Source: an uncultured Peptostreptococcaceae bacterium (GTDB lineage Bacteria; Bacillota; Clostridia; Peptostreptococcales; Anaerovoracaceae). Taken from it: 52,077 nucleotides of DNA. The position numbers and the translations under genes were made by a program. The stretch spans positions 1 through 52,077 of the forward strand of contig CAJOKT010000006.1 in NCBI GenBank assembly GCA_905235115.1, read 5' to 3'. Of this stretch, positions 9,593 through 17,592 are shown piece by piece. Each line of letters starts with the position of its first letter. The first letter of the stretch is position 1. Under the pieces are notes generated by a model, which did not search any database, had not been told where the DNA came from, and saw only the letters and a program-made list of their open reading frames with translations.

Positions 9593-10030
9593 ATGGCTTT
9601 ATACAGTGACAAGGTAATGGATCATTTCCGCAACCCCAGGAACGTGGGCGTCATCGAGAACGCTGACGGTGTGGGCGAGGCCGGCAACCCGGTGTGCGGA
9701 GACATCATGAAGATATATCTCAAAATAGACGACGACGTGATCTCTGACGTGAAGTTCGAGACCTTCGGCTGCGGCAGCGCCATAGCTTCCAGCTCCATGG
9801 CCACCGAGCTCATCAAGGGAAAGCCCGTTGAAGAGGCAGCGGCCCTGACCAACAAGGCTGTGACGGAGGCTCTTGACGGCCTTCCCATCCACAAGCTACA
9901 CTGCTCCGTGCTGGCCGAAGAGGCCATCAAGCTGGCGCTTAAGGATTACTACGACAAAAACGGCATCCCCTACGATCCCGAAGAATTCAAGGGACTGGTG
10001 GACTGCGCCAGCTGTGCCGAGAACCACTGA
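9593..10030 (+). CDS. iscU: Fe-S cluster scaffold protein
   Basis: A 145-residue NifU-N/IscU scaffold on which the [2Fe-2S]/[4Fe-4S] cluster is built from IscS-derived sulfur. The three conserved cysteines sit in GNPVCGDIM, FETFGCGSAIASSS and HKLHCSVLAEEAI. The C-terminal extension (YDPEEFKGLVDCASCAENH) adds a CxxC pair, a feature of the anaerobe-type NifU-like scaffolds. The start MALYSDKVMDHFRNPRNVG is standard, with GAGGAGG upstream. Read as part of the iscS operon. Confidence 0.94.
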   Translation: MALYSDKVMDHFRNPRNVGVIENADGVGEAGNPVCGDIMKIYLKIDDDVISDVKFETFGCGSAIASSSMATELIKGKPVEEAAALTNKAVTEALDGLPIHKLHCSVLAEEAIKLALKDYYDKNGIPYDPEEFKGLVDCASCAENH

Positions 10031-10122
10031 GAGTGAGCCGCAGGTGTTTTGCGGCAGGAAAGCAGGCTGATCGCGATCCGCCTACTGATATGGCAGATCG
10101 ACGCCTAAGGAAGGTGACATAA

Positions 10123-10527
10123 ATGATGGTATCGACCAGAGGACGCTACGCGCTGCGCGTGATGGTGGATCTCGCAGAAAACAGCAAAGACGGATACATC
10201 CCCATGAGGGAGGTGGCTGCCCGCCAGGATATTTCACTCAAGTACCTGGAGCGCATCCTGCCTCTTCTTGTAGCGCAAAACATGATAGAAGGGGTCCACG
10301 GCAAGGGCGGCGGATACCGTCTGTCAAGAGATCCCTCGGAGTACACGGTGGGTGAGATCCTGAGAGTGACCGAAGGAGACATCGCTCCCGTAGCCTGCCT
10401 GGAGTGCGACGCTCGGGAATGCGACCGCACAGACGACTGCAGGACCCTTCCCATGTGGAGCGAGCTGAATAACCGGATCACCGGCTATCTGGATAACGTC
10501 ACAATAGCGGATCTGATGAAAGTATAG
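10123..10527 (+). CDS. Rrf2-family transcriptional regulator with three-cysteine cluster motif
   Basis: A 134-residue winged-helix regulator. The N-terminus (STRGRYALRVMVDLAEN) and recognition helix (ISLKYLERILPLL) followed by the wing (VHGKGGGYRLSRDPSEYTVGEIL) are typical of IscR/CymR. Residues about 91-108 contain cysteines spaced CLEC.{4}C.{5}C, so enough cysteines are present to hold an Fe-S cluster as in IscR; the exact ligands are not certain. Being last in the isc operon, with palindromes at both the iscS and cysK start sites, it probably represses both units according to Fe-S or cysteine status. The 92-bp gap to iscU has no strong promoter. It ends at the 10533-10560 terminator. Confidence 0.9.
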   Translation: MMVSTRGRYALRVMVDLAENSKDGYIPMREVAARQDISLKYLERILPLLVAQNMIEGVHGKGGGYRLSRDPSEYTVGEILRVTEGDIAPVACLECDARECDRTDDCRTLPMWSELNNRITGYLDNVTIADLMKV

Positions 10528-10532
10528 GAAGA

Positions 10533-10560
10533 AGAGCACCACTTTGGCGGTGCTCTTTTA
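10533..10560 (+). terminator. Terminator of the isc operon
   Basis: AGAGCACC pairs with GGTGCTCT around an ACTTTGGC loop, followed by TTTT. Confidence 0.85.
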
Positions 10561-10578
10561 TGATACCGCGTTGTTACA

Positions 10579-10607
10579 TTGACACGAAAATCGCAAGGAT
10601 GTATAAT
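10579..10607 (+). promoter_or_regulatory. Consensus promoter for the toxin-remnant locus
   Basis: TTGACA (10579-10584), exactly 17 nt, then TATAAT (10602-10607): a perfect sigma-70-type promoter 66 bp before the gene at 10673. Confidence 0.85.
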
Positions 10608-10672
10608 ACTTACAGGTTATAAGCCAAACAAGTACATATTGCAGAAACAAACAATATATCGGGAGGAGAAAG

Positions 10673-11356
10673 ATGAGAAGATATATGAGCAGGATCGCAC
10701 TTTTGTTATCCGTCCTTATGCTGCAGTTCCTGGCGCCTTACGACGTAATGGCACTGGATTCCTCCGCACAGAAAGAAGAGCCCGTGCAGAACGAACAGCC
10801 GGCGACTGAACTCACCGGTCATGAGGATGAAGTCGAATTCACTCCTGAAATATCCGCATTGCTTGGTTCTTTGAATGACACAGAGGAGGAGCAGGGAGAA
10901 CATCCCGGGCTCCTTTTTGAATTGTCTGACAAAAGATGTGAAGTGGATTCCAAGCACTTCATGGGAGACGACAGGACATTCACAGCAGTGAAGTATCCCT
11001 TCTCCGTACATTACCGGTTGTCAGAAGATGGTGAATACATTGACATAGACAACCGCCTGTATGAAAAGGCTGCTGAAACGGAAGAAGAGATACTTCTCAC
11101 AAGAGCACTCGCAGGAGAAGAACAGACATCATATATCTCATACTTCCCCGCATCATCACCCGTAAAGGCAGCGATATCTCCTGACACAGAGGGAAGATAT
11201 CTGGCAGCCATAGAGAATGACGGGCACATCCTCTCCTGGAACTATGAAGAAGTACATGAAGGTCTGTACATGGAAGTTACAGAAGGGAGAAATGAGCAGG
11301 AAGAGGAACCTTTGGAAACAGATCCTGAAGTACCGGTAGATGATCATTCACTGTAA
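10673..11356 (+). pseudogene. Secreted N-terminal module of a decayed RHS/WapA-like polymorphic toxin
   Basis: 227 codons. A signal peptide is clear (MRRYMSRIALLLSVLMLQFL.. cleaved near VMALDSS), then an acidic linker, then a module with the pattern SDKRCEVDSKHFMGDDRTFTAVKY..VHYR..DGEYIDIDNRL. That pattern is typical of the front of RHS/WapA-like secreted toxins of Bacillota. Translation stops at TAA 11354-11356, but the same frame then stays open to 11752 and encodes a toxin-like C-terminal domain. The long repeat region expected between them is missing. An internal deletion plus stop is the simplest reading. An AGGAG site and a consensus promoter remain, so the fragment may still be expressed and secreted. 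Confidence 0.6.
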
Positions 11357-11359
11357 TAT

Positions 11360-11752
11360 TTGCTCACAGTCCAGTATCAGTCGTACCATTATGATGCCAG
11401 AAAGATTCTTAACCTGGGTGTGATTCCCCTTACTGAAGACTTAACCATTACGTTAGGATGGGAGAAGCAGGCGGATGAATATGCTATGTGTCATCAATTT
11501 TCTGCGAGAGGGAATGGAAAAAACAGTAAGTACCTTTCTCCAAATGAGCATATGGAGGTAATTTTCGATAGTGAAGGGAAAATCATAATGGATCCTAGAG
11601 ACATTGGAACATATAATTTCTTTCCAACGGATCATACTTTAAAAGGCGACTTATTGCATTTTCGTTATGATATTCTACCTTGGATTATTTTTGGTAACGA
11701 TGACTCAGACCCCGGACCTGTAATAAACTATGTGATAAAGATATTTAGTTAA
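11360..11752 (+). pseudogene. Orphaned C-terminal toxin-like domain
   Basis: About 130 codons, in the same frame as the preceding fragment but beyond its stop; the TTG at 11360 has no good ribosome site. The conserved-looking core is ILNLGVIPLTEDLTITLGW, then CHQFSARGNGKNSKYLSPNEHMEVIFD, then FRYDILPWIIFGNDDSD. The domain family could not be named. Its place at the end of a secreted toxin-like reading frame and before an ankyrin protein fits a polymorphic-toxin effector. Base composition turns AT-rich here, unlike the neighbouring host genes. Confidence 0.45.
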
Positions 11753-11777
11753 TGCTACCTTTCTGGAGACTTGCATT

Positions 11778-12634
11778 ATGAAAGATGTAAACACTGACCA
11801 TAAACACAATATTAGATTGATAATCATCATTTTCTTTGTGATAATTGTTTTATTATGTGGCATTATCAGAGGAGTTAATGTTTGGTATTCATATCGGCTA
11901 AAACAGGCTATTTGGGATGATAACATCTTTGCAGTTCGGGAGATAATAGAGAGATGCCCAAGTTATGTCAATTATTACCCAGGCTTTCTTCCTATTTCTG
12001 TGTATAGTGCATTTGAGTTTTCAACGACATATCCGCTTATTGTTGCAGTTGAAAAGGATAATTTCGACATAATTAAGCTTTTGGTAGAATCGGGGGCGGA
12101 TGTAAATTGCAACGATGGTAGCACGCCTCTAAGGATCGCTTATTTTCTCAAACCCGTCCATTGGTACAAAGTCTCATGTTATTTGATCGAAAATGGAGCG
12201 GATATCAATTATATCGGGGTTCTAGATCATGGTACAACACCAGTTCTTGAAGACATTGTTTCCAGACGCAGCTACAATGATACTATAGGCGAGGTTAATG
12301 CAGCATTTAATTATGCTTTTGATCATTGTGATCATACACGGGTGGATTGGCCCAGAGTGCTTTCATATGCAGTATCATATCGCAGATTTGAAATAACAAA
12401 AAAATACTGTCATCTGGTGTTTGCGACGTAAATGAAAAATATGGGGATTCAACTGCATTAATGGCCGCAACAGGAAAGACAAAGCATAGTAGTGTAAAAG
12501 ATCCTGATTTGGTTAAGTTATTGTTGGATTATGGGGCCGATGTTTCTATACAGGATGACGAGGGCTACACGGCGTACGACTACGCTGTGAAAAATGATTT
12601 TAAAGAAGCTGTTGAGATGTTGAATGATGGCTAA
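11778..12634 (+). pseudogene. Ankyrin-repeat membrane-anchored protein with frameshift, candidate immunity gene
   Basis: The N-terminus has one membrane helix (LIIIIFFVIIVLLCGIIRG) followed by ankyrin repeats (LIVAVEKDNFDIIKLLVESGADVN, TPLRIAYF..LIENGADIN). The frame ends at 12431, but the next frame continues at once with GDSTALMAATGK and LVKLLLDYGADVSIQDDEGYTAYDYAVK to a TAA at 12632-12634. One extra A in the A7 run at 12397-12403 would restore a single protein of about 285 residues. Ankyrin proteins are common immunity partners directly behind toxin C-termini. AT-rich codon use matches the toxin fragment and differs from the host. Confidence 0.65.
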
Positions 12635-13191
12635 TTATATGTCTATGAAAAAGATGACTGGCATATTATTACATCAGTGATGAACGAAACGTCATAAAGT
12701 TTGTTTTGAAGCATACTTAGTTCCTGGTTCATAATTTTGCATCGTATACTTTAGTGGTGGTTCCGAGGACGGTAGTCCGAGGAACAAGAAGCCGCCGGCT
12801 ATGCCGTGAACTGTTTTTCCGTGAAAAAAGTAGGCATGCTTTTTTTGCATGTCTAATTTCATCTTACAAGTTCACATGGGTTTACATGTCTTCTTTTAGT
12901 TTATCAGTTCATGCTGAACCAGTTTTTTTTTCGATGTGAACACCGACCCCCATGAGCGGGATCTTTGGCATAGCGGACTTTGCTTAATGAGAAAAGGGTC
13001 ATTTCCTTTTGAAACAGCCCAACATAAGGTGCATTGGAATGGGGGCTTGTATATCGATATGGAAATTATTAAATATTATAGTTTGCTTTCGACTTTGTAG
13101 ATAATGAACAAAAAATCAAGAGAAAAGTTGCTTGGATATATATGAGTCATATAATATAATAATAAAAAACGTAACATATGAGGACAAGCCT
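12635..13191. other. Non-coding, AT-rich scar region with RNA-like hairpins
   Basis: No convincing gene in 557 bp. A compact hairpin lies at 12760-12785: GTTCC-GA-GGAC, loop GGTA, GTCC-GA-GGAAC, with tandem G/A mismatches facing each other. It is followed by GCATGC-T6-GCATG near 12834-12855. A stretch near 12990-13020 (GGGTCATTTCCTTTTGAAAC) looks like the terminal sequences of some insertion sequences, but no second end or transposase is present. The region probably records past mobile-element activity in the toxin island. Confidence 0.4.
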
Positions 13192-14076
13192 ATGACAGAC
13201 ATCAAATACGAGAGAAGGACCAAGGAAGACCGCCCGGTGGTGGCCATCTGCTACGACTTCGACAAAACTTTATCCCCAGATGACATGCAGGCTCAGGGCT
13301 ACATCCAGTCCGTGGGCCACGACGTCAGCGAGTTCTGGGAACTGACGGGATGGCTTTCATCCGAGAATGAGATGGACCAGAACCTGGCCTACATGCGGCT
13401 CATGCTGCAGGAGGCGGAGGGGAAACTTCTTTTCACCAGGAAGACCCTGGAGGATTACGGCTCCCGGGTGGAGCTTTTCCCGGGAGTGGAGACCTGGTTC
13501 GAGCGTACCAGAGAATACGGCCGTGAGAAGGGCGTCATCGTTGAGCACTACATAATCTCATCCGGCCTCAAGGAGATGATCGAGGGCACATCCGTGGCCA
13601 GAGCGGGGGCCTTCGAGAAGATCTACGCCAGCTCTTTCTACTACAATGACCGCGGCGTGGCGGAGTGGCCCGCACAGGTGGTGAACTTCACCAACAAGAC
13701 CCAGTTCCTTTTCAGGATCGAGAAGGGGACTCTGGACGTGAACGACCCGGCGGTCAACGACTATTTCCAGCCGGGAGACATCCGCGTGCCCTTCAGGAAC
13801 ATGGTCTACATAGGCGACAGCGCCACTGACATCCCCTGCATGAAGCTGGTCAACGCCTACGGCGGATACTCCATCGGGGTCTACCATGACCGAACAGGTG
13901 GAAGGGCCAAGGTGCACCAGATGATGAGGGACGACAGGATTGGATATTTTGCGCCGGCCAACTATGAAGAGGGATCGGAACTGGACAGTTTGATAAAAGA
14001 CATAATCGACCGGACGGCTCTCAACGAGAGACTTGTGGACGCGAGCCTGAGGTGTTTAAAGGAAGCGGAGGAATGA
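13192..14076 (+). CDS. HAD-superfamily phosphatase-like hydrolase
   Basis: 294 residues. HAD motif I is CYDFDKTLSPDDMQ (nucleophile and acid/base aspartates), motif II SSGLKE (serine after YII), and motif IV YIGDSATDIPCMK. The large insertion between I and II (WELTGWLSSENEMDQNLAYMRLML..) makes a helical cap, so substrates are probably small phosphorylated molecules. The ATG at 13192 follows GAGGACAAGCC; an upstream in-frame start in AT-rich DNA is unlikely. It begins a three-gene operon with a nitroreductase (overlapping) and a PARG-like protein. Confidence 0.85.
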   Translation: MTDIKYERRTKEDRPVVAICYDFDKTLSPDDMQAQGYIQSVGHDVSEFWELTGWLSSENEMDQNLAYMRLMLQEAEGKLLFTRKTLEDYGSRVELFPGVETWFERTREYGREKGVIVEHYIISSGLKEMIEGTSVARAGAFEKIYASSFYYNDRGVAEWPAQVVNFTNKTQFLFRIEKGTLDVNDPAVNDYFQPGDIRVPFRNMVYIGDSATDIPCMKLVNAYGGYSIGVYHDRTGGRAKVHQMMRDDRIGYFAPANYEEGSELDSLIKDIIDRTALNERLVDASLRCLKEAEE

Positions 14077-14078
14077 TG

Positions 14079-14606
14079 ATGAACGAAGCTATTGAGAACA
14101 TGCTGACCAGAAGAAGCGTCAGGAAGTACAGGGACCAGCACGTGCCCAGAGAAGTGATCGACAGGATCGTGGAGGCGGGGCTCTACGCGGCCAGCGGCAA
14201 GAACATGCAGACTCCCATAATCATCGCCATCACCAACAAGGAGCTCAGGGACAGGCTGTCCGAGGCCAACCGTCTGGTGGGCGGATGGGATGAGGGATTC
14301 GACCCGTTCTACGGCGCGCCGGACCTGCTGCTGGTGCTTGCGGACAAGTCGTCGCCAAACCACGTGTACGACGGCGCCTGCACCATGCAGAATCTGATGA
14401 ACGCCGCTCACGCCGAGGGGCTCGGAAGCTGCTGGATCAACAGGGCAAGGGAAGAGTTCGAGCAGCCGGAGTGGAAGGAGTGGCTGGCAGGCCTCGGGAT
14501 CGAGGGCGATTACGAGGGCATCGGCCACTGCATCATCGGCTACCCCGACGGGCCCGAGCCCAAGGCTCCCGGGAGAAAACCCAACAGATATTACTTCGTC
14601 GAATAA
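14079..14606 (+). CDS. Nitroreductase-family FMN oxidoreductase
   Basis: 175 residues of the NADPH-dependent nitroreductase fold. The FMN-binding start LTRRSVRKYRDQHVPREVIDRIVEAGLYAASGKNMQ is plain, followed by AHAEGLGSCWINR and the closing IGYPDGPEPKAPGRKPNRYYFVE. Such enzymes reduce nitro compounds, quinones or flavin-like substrates; the physiological one is unknown. Three ATGs follow each other (14073, 14076, 14079); the third is chosen because GGAGG (14067-14071) then has normal spacing. The start region overlaps the end of the HAD gene. Confidence 0.88.
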   Translation: MNEAIENMLTRRSVRKYRDQHVPREVIDRIVEAGLYAASGKNMQTPIIIAITNKELRDRLSEANRLVGGWDEGFDPFYGAPDLLLVLADKSSPNHVYDGACTMQNLMNAAHAEGLGSCWINRAREEFEQPEWKEWLAGLGIEGDYEGIGHCIIGYPDGPEPKAPGRKPNRYYFVE

Positions 14607-14618
14607 GGAGGAAAACGT

Positions 14619-15419
14619 ATGTTATTCGACCTGATCAAGGAATTCAATGATACACAGGCGCTGATAAAAGAGGATCCGGAGCTTGCTGCGCTCACCGAGG
14701 AGACCACCAGAAAGTCCTGGATGTACCGCCAGGGCTTCCAGGCTGAGAACAGGACCGTGAAGAACGAGGAGTTCAACATCACGGTCACCGACAGGAGCAC
14801 CTTCGAGGAGGCCGCCCTCCACGTGGGCGAGGGCAGGATCTGTGTGCTGAACTTCGCCAACGCATATAACCCGGGCGGCGGAGTGGAACGCGGTGCAAGA
14901 GCTCAGGAGGAGGACCTCTGCAGGACAAGCAACCTCTACAACGCCATAACCCGCCACTACTTCATGGAGAACTACTACGGCTGGAACCGCAAAAATACCG
15001 GGGACCTGGGCACGGACAATCTGATCTACAGCCCCGGGGTCACGGTGTTCAAGAACGAAAACTACAGCCTGAAAGCCCGTGAGGACTGGTTCAGGACTGA
15101 CGTGATCACCTGCGCCGCCCCGCAGCTGCACCCCGAGAAGACCCGGCCGGTGCCCAGGGGCCAGCTGGTCGAGGCCTTCGATTCCAGGATCATGAACATA
15201 CTGGAGACTGCCATTGAGAACGACGCGGATGTGTTGATCCTCGGAGCTTTTGGCTGCGGCGCCTTCAACAATCCGCCCGCGCTGGTTTCGGATTGCTTCA
15301 GGTACGTTCTCCTGGAGCAGGACTACGCAAAATACTTCAGGAGCGTGATCTTCGCAGTGAAGAAGGGCTCCTGGATCAACCGCAACTACGAGATATTCAG
15401 CAAGGTGCTGCAGGAGTAG
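14619..15419 (+). CDS. TIGR02452-type PARG-like macrodomain protein
   Basis: 266 residues. The poly(ADP-ribose)-glycohydrolase signature is present: NFANAYNPGGGVERGARAQEEDLCR, with the GGG loop followed by the two catalytic-type glutamates in QEE. RTSNLY and a late ILGAFGCGAFNNPP loop bind ADP-ribose in this fold. Family members remove ADP-ribose or poly-ADP-ribose marks, or are part of bacterial NAD/ADP-ribose metabolism. AAGGAGGAAAAC precedes the ATG. It sits 12 bp after the nitroreductase, so it is in the same operon. Hairpin array 2 begins just after its stop. Confidence 0.88.
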   Translation: MLFDLIKEFNDTQALIKEDPELAALTEETTRKSWMYRQGFQAENRTVKNEEFNITVTDRSTFEEAALHVGEGRICVLNFANAYNPGGGVERGARAQEEDLCRTSNLYNAITRHYFMENYYGWNRKNTGDLGTDNLIYSPGVTVFKNENYSLKAREDWFRTDVITCAAPQLHPEKTRPVPRGQLVEAFDSRIMNILETAIENDADVLILGAFGCGAFNNPPALVSDCFRYVLLEQDYAKYFRSVIFAVKKGSWINRNYEIFSKVLQE

Positions 15420-15440
15420 ATGTGATCTTCTGCCAGGCGA

Positions 15441-15682
15441 CCCTATTTGAAGCCAATTGGGCCACAACCTATCGTGATGGTTAAATGTGGCCCAGTATTT
15501 TGAGATAATAGTGGGCTACATTTAGGGATTATATGGGAGTGTAGCCCAATGATTTGAGAAGGAATTGGGCCACAAATCAGCACAATAGAGGAATAAGGCC
15601 CAAATATTTTGCAAAAATGTGGGCCACAAAACATTGTTTCAAATGACTGCGGCCCAATTGAACGAATTCTGTTTGAGCCATA
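15441..15682. repeat. Hairpin array 2: 54-bp periodic TGGGCCACA stems with variable 19-nt loops
   Basis: Forward 9-mers TGGGCCACA (or TGGGCTACA) occur at 15458, 15512, 15566 and 15620. Reverse complements occur at 15486 (TGTGGCCCA), 15540 (TGTAGCCCA), 15594 (TAAGGCCCA) and 15648 (TGCGGCCCA). Every repeat step is exactly 54 bp: 9-nt arm, 19-nt loop, 9-nt arm, 17-nt linker. The second hairpin carries C-to-T in one arm and G-to-A in the other, keeping the pair. Loops share no sequence; the linkers resemble each other (about TATTTTGAGAAAAAT). A decayed forward arm (TGAGCCATA) at 15674 and a linker at 15441-15457 bracket the array. It lies between the PARG-like gene and the CoA-disulfide-reductase gene. 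Confidence 0.85.
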
Positions 15683-15714
15683 AGTCAAGACATATAAATA
15701 ACAGGAGGAACTGT

Positions 15715-17430
15715 ATGAAATTAGTAGTAGTAGGCGGAGTGGCCGGCGGAGCTTCCGCTGCCGCCAGGGTGCGCAGGCTGGACGCCAAGGCCGAGATCGT
15801 CATGTTTGAGAGAGGTGAACACGTTTCGTTTTCCAACTGCGCTCTTCCCTATCATCTGGGGAACGTGGTCCCCAGGCAGGAGAGCCTGGTGCTGATGTCG
15901 CCGGGGGCTTTTAAGCGTTCCCACGACATCGAAGCCCGCATCATGAGCGAAGTGGTGAAGATCAACCGGGACAGGAAGACCGTCACCGTAAGTGATCTGA
16001 TGTCCGGGGAGACCTACGAGGAGAGCTACGACAAGCTGGTCCTTGCTCCCGGAGCCAGACCCATCATGCCAAAGAGCATCGAGGGGATCGACAGGGACAA
16101 CGTGTTCAGCATCAGGAACGTCACCGACATCGCCAGGGTCAAGGCCTGCATCGACAGACCCGAGGTGGAGAACGTTGTGGTGGTAGGCGGCGGATTCATC
16201 GGTATTGAGACCGCTGAGAACGTGGTGAAGGCGGGGAAGAAGGTGGCCCTCATCGAAGGGCTTGATCAGATAATGGCGCCCTTCGATTACGATATGGTCC
16301 AGATCCTCCACAAAGAACTGGATGACAACGGCATAGACCTCCATCTTTCAAGTACGGTGACCGCCATAGGCGATGGATCCGTAACGGCAGTCAGGACCGG
16401 AGCAGACGGTGAGAGGGAGGAATTCAAGGTCCCCGCGGACTGCGTCATAATGTCCATAGGGGTTGCTCCCGAGACCGGCCTGGCAAAAGACGCCGGCCTG
16501 GAGATCGGTGAGACCGGCGGCATCAGGGTGAATCACAACTTCCAGACTTCGGACCCTGATATATACGCTGTGGGAGACGCCATCGAGATATTCAACATGC
16601 TGACCCACAAGCCGGGACGCCTGGCCCTGGCCGGGCCCGCCCAGTGGGAGGCCAGAGCGGCAGCGGATCACATGTACGGAATAACCAACACATATAAGGG
16701 ATTCATCGGGTCATCCTGCGTCAGGGTCTTCGGACAGAACGCAGCATCCACCGGCCTCAACGAAAAGACCGCGGCCAAGGCGGGCTACAGCTTCGACTCC
16801 GTCATGATCTTCCCCAACGACAAGGTGGGAATGATGCCCGACAGCCACTACATGGCCTTCAAGCTGATCTTCGAGGTGCCCACGGGCAAGATCCTTGGCG
16901 CTCAGGCCATTGGCCGCGGCGAAGCAGACAAGAGGATCGACGTCATCGCGGCAATGATCACCATGGGAGCCACCCTTGAGGACCTGAAGACTCTGGAACT
17001 ATGCTACTCCCCGGTCTTCAGCACCGCAAAAGATGTGGTCAACTTCGGTGCTTTGGTGGCTCTGAATGTTCTGAATGACAAGTTCAGACAGGTACATGTA
17101 TCCGATGTCAGGGGCCTGGTGGAGTCCGGCGCCTGCATCGTGGACGTCCGCGAGGAGAGCGAGTACGCCGCAGGTCATATCAAGGGCGCGCACAACATTC
17201 CGCTGAGCCAGCTGAGGGGTCGCCTGGACGAGATCCCGAGGGACGTGCCGGTCTATGTTCACTGCCGTTCCAGCCAGAGATCCTACTACGCTCTCTGCTG
17301 TCTTAAGGGAAATGGCTTCGATAACATCGTGAACATCAGCGGATCCTTCCTGGGCATCAGTCTGTATGAGTATTTCAACGACAAGACTCAGGGAAGGGAA
17401 CCCATCGTGACACAGTACAACTTCAACTAA
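15715..17430 (+). CDS. CoA-disulfide reductase / NAD(P)H oxidoreductase with C-terminal rhodanese domain
   Basis: 571 residues. Residues 1-440 form the FAD/NAD(P)H pyridine-nucleotide-disulfide oxidoreductase fold: VVVGGVAGGASAAARVRRL for FAD, the single redox cysteine in SFSNCALPYHLG as in CoA-disulfide reductases, a second dinucleotide fold VVVVGGGFIGIETAENV, and IYAVGDAIE. Residues about 455-560 are a rhodanese domain with VDVREESEYAAGHIKGAHNIP and the active-site loop HCRSSQRS. Enzymes with this fusion reduce CoA disulfide, CoA persulfide or polysulfide. The ATG at 15715 follows AGGAGGAACTGT. It is a single gene, ending at a strong terminator, with hairpin array 2 immediately upstream. 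Confidence 0.9.
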   Translation: MKLVVVGGVAGGASAAARVRRLDAKAEIVMFERGEHVSFSNCALPYHLGNVVPRQESLVLMSPGAFKRSHDIEARIMSEVVKINRDRKTVTVSDLMSGETYEESYDKLVLAPGARPIMPKSIEGIDRDNVFSIRNVTDIARVKACIDRPEVENVVVVGGGFIGIETAENVVKAGKKVALIEGLDQIMAPFDYDMVQILHKELDDNGIDLHLSSTVTAIGDGSVTAVRTGADGEREEFKVPADCVIMSIGVAPETGLAKDAGLEIGETGGIRVNHNFQTSDPDIYAVGDAIEIFNMLTHKPGRLALAGPAQWEARAAADHMYGITNTYKGFIGSSCVRVFGQNAASTGLNEKTAAKAGYSFDSVMIFPNDKVGMMPDSHYMAFKLIFEVPTGKILGAQAIGRGEADKRIDVIAAMITMGATLEDLKTLELCYSPVFSTAKDVVNFGALVALNVLNDKFRQVHVSDVRGLVESGACIVDVREESEYAAGHIKGAHNIPLSQLRGRLDEIPRDVPVYVHCRSSQRSYYALCCLKGNGFDNIVNISGSFLGISLYEYFNDKTQGREPIVTQYNFN

Positions 17431-17445
17431 ACTATAATGTGCGAA

Positions 17446-17470
17446 AACTCCGCCGGAGGGCGGAGTTTTT
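17446..17470 (+). terminator. Terminator after the CoA-disulfide-reductase gene
   Basis: AACTCCGCC pairs with GGCGGAGTT around GGAG, followed by TTT. Confidence 0.88.
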
Positions 17471-17490
17471 GTGGTTTTGGGGCGGATGTT

Positions 17491-17556
17491 TTGCGGCTGA
17501 AAAAATATGTCAACATGATCTGCGTCTTATTTTCAAAAGATGGTTTTCAGCCGTAA
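17491..17556. other. Long-loop hairpin between converging genes
   Basis: TTGCGGCTGAAAA (17491-17503) pairs with TTTTCAGCCGTAA (17544-17556), one G-T pair, across a 40-nt AT-rich loop. The right arm matches that of the 2055-2091 hairpin, and both lie just past the 3' end of a leftward gene. Confidence 0.45.
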
Positions 17557-17592
17557 GCTCCGGTCTGCGCGGCAGGATGCCGCGGGCGGGCA

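Noticed and set aside
12754-12939. 61-codon frame in the scar region
   Set aside because: Arg/Ser/Phe-rich, overlaps hairpins, no ribosome site and no recognisable motif.
12985-13030. End of an IS21-like insertion sequence
   Set aside because: Only a resemblance of about 20 bp (GGTCATTTCCTTTTGAAAC); no second end, transposase or target duplication.
15443-15688. 81-codon leftward reading frame across array 2 with an 18-residue periodicity (recurring GP..S and CGP)
   Set aside because: The periodicity follows from the 54-bp DNA repeat being a multiple of three. The start is TTG without a ribosome site, and the conserved feature is stem pairing, not protein sequence. Kept only as an alternative to test.
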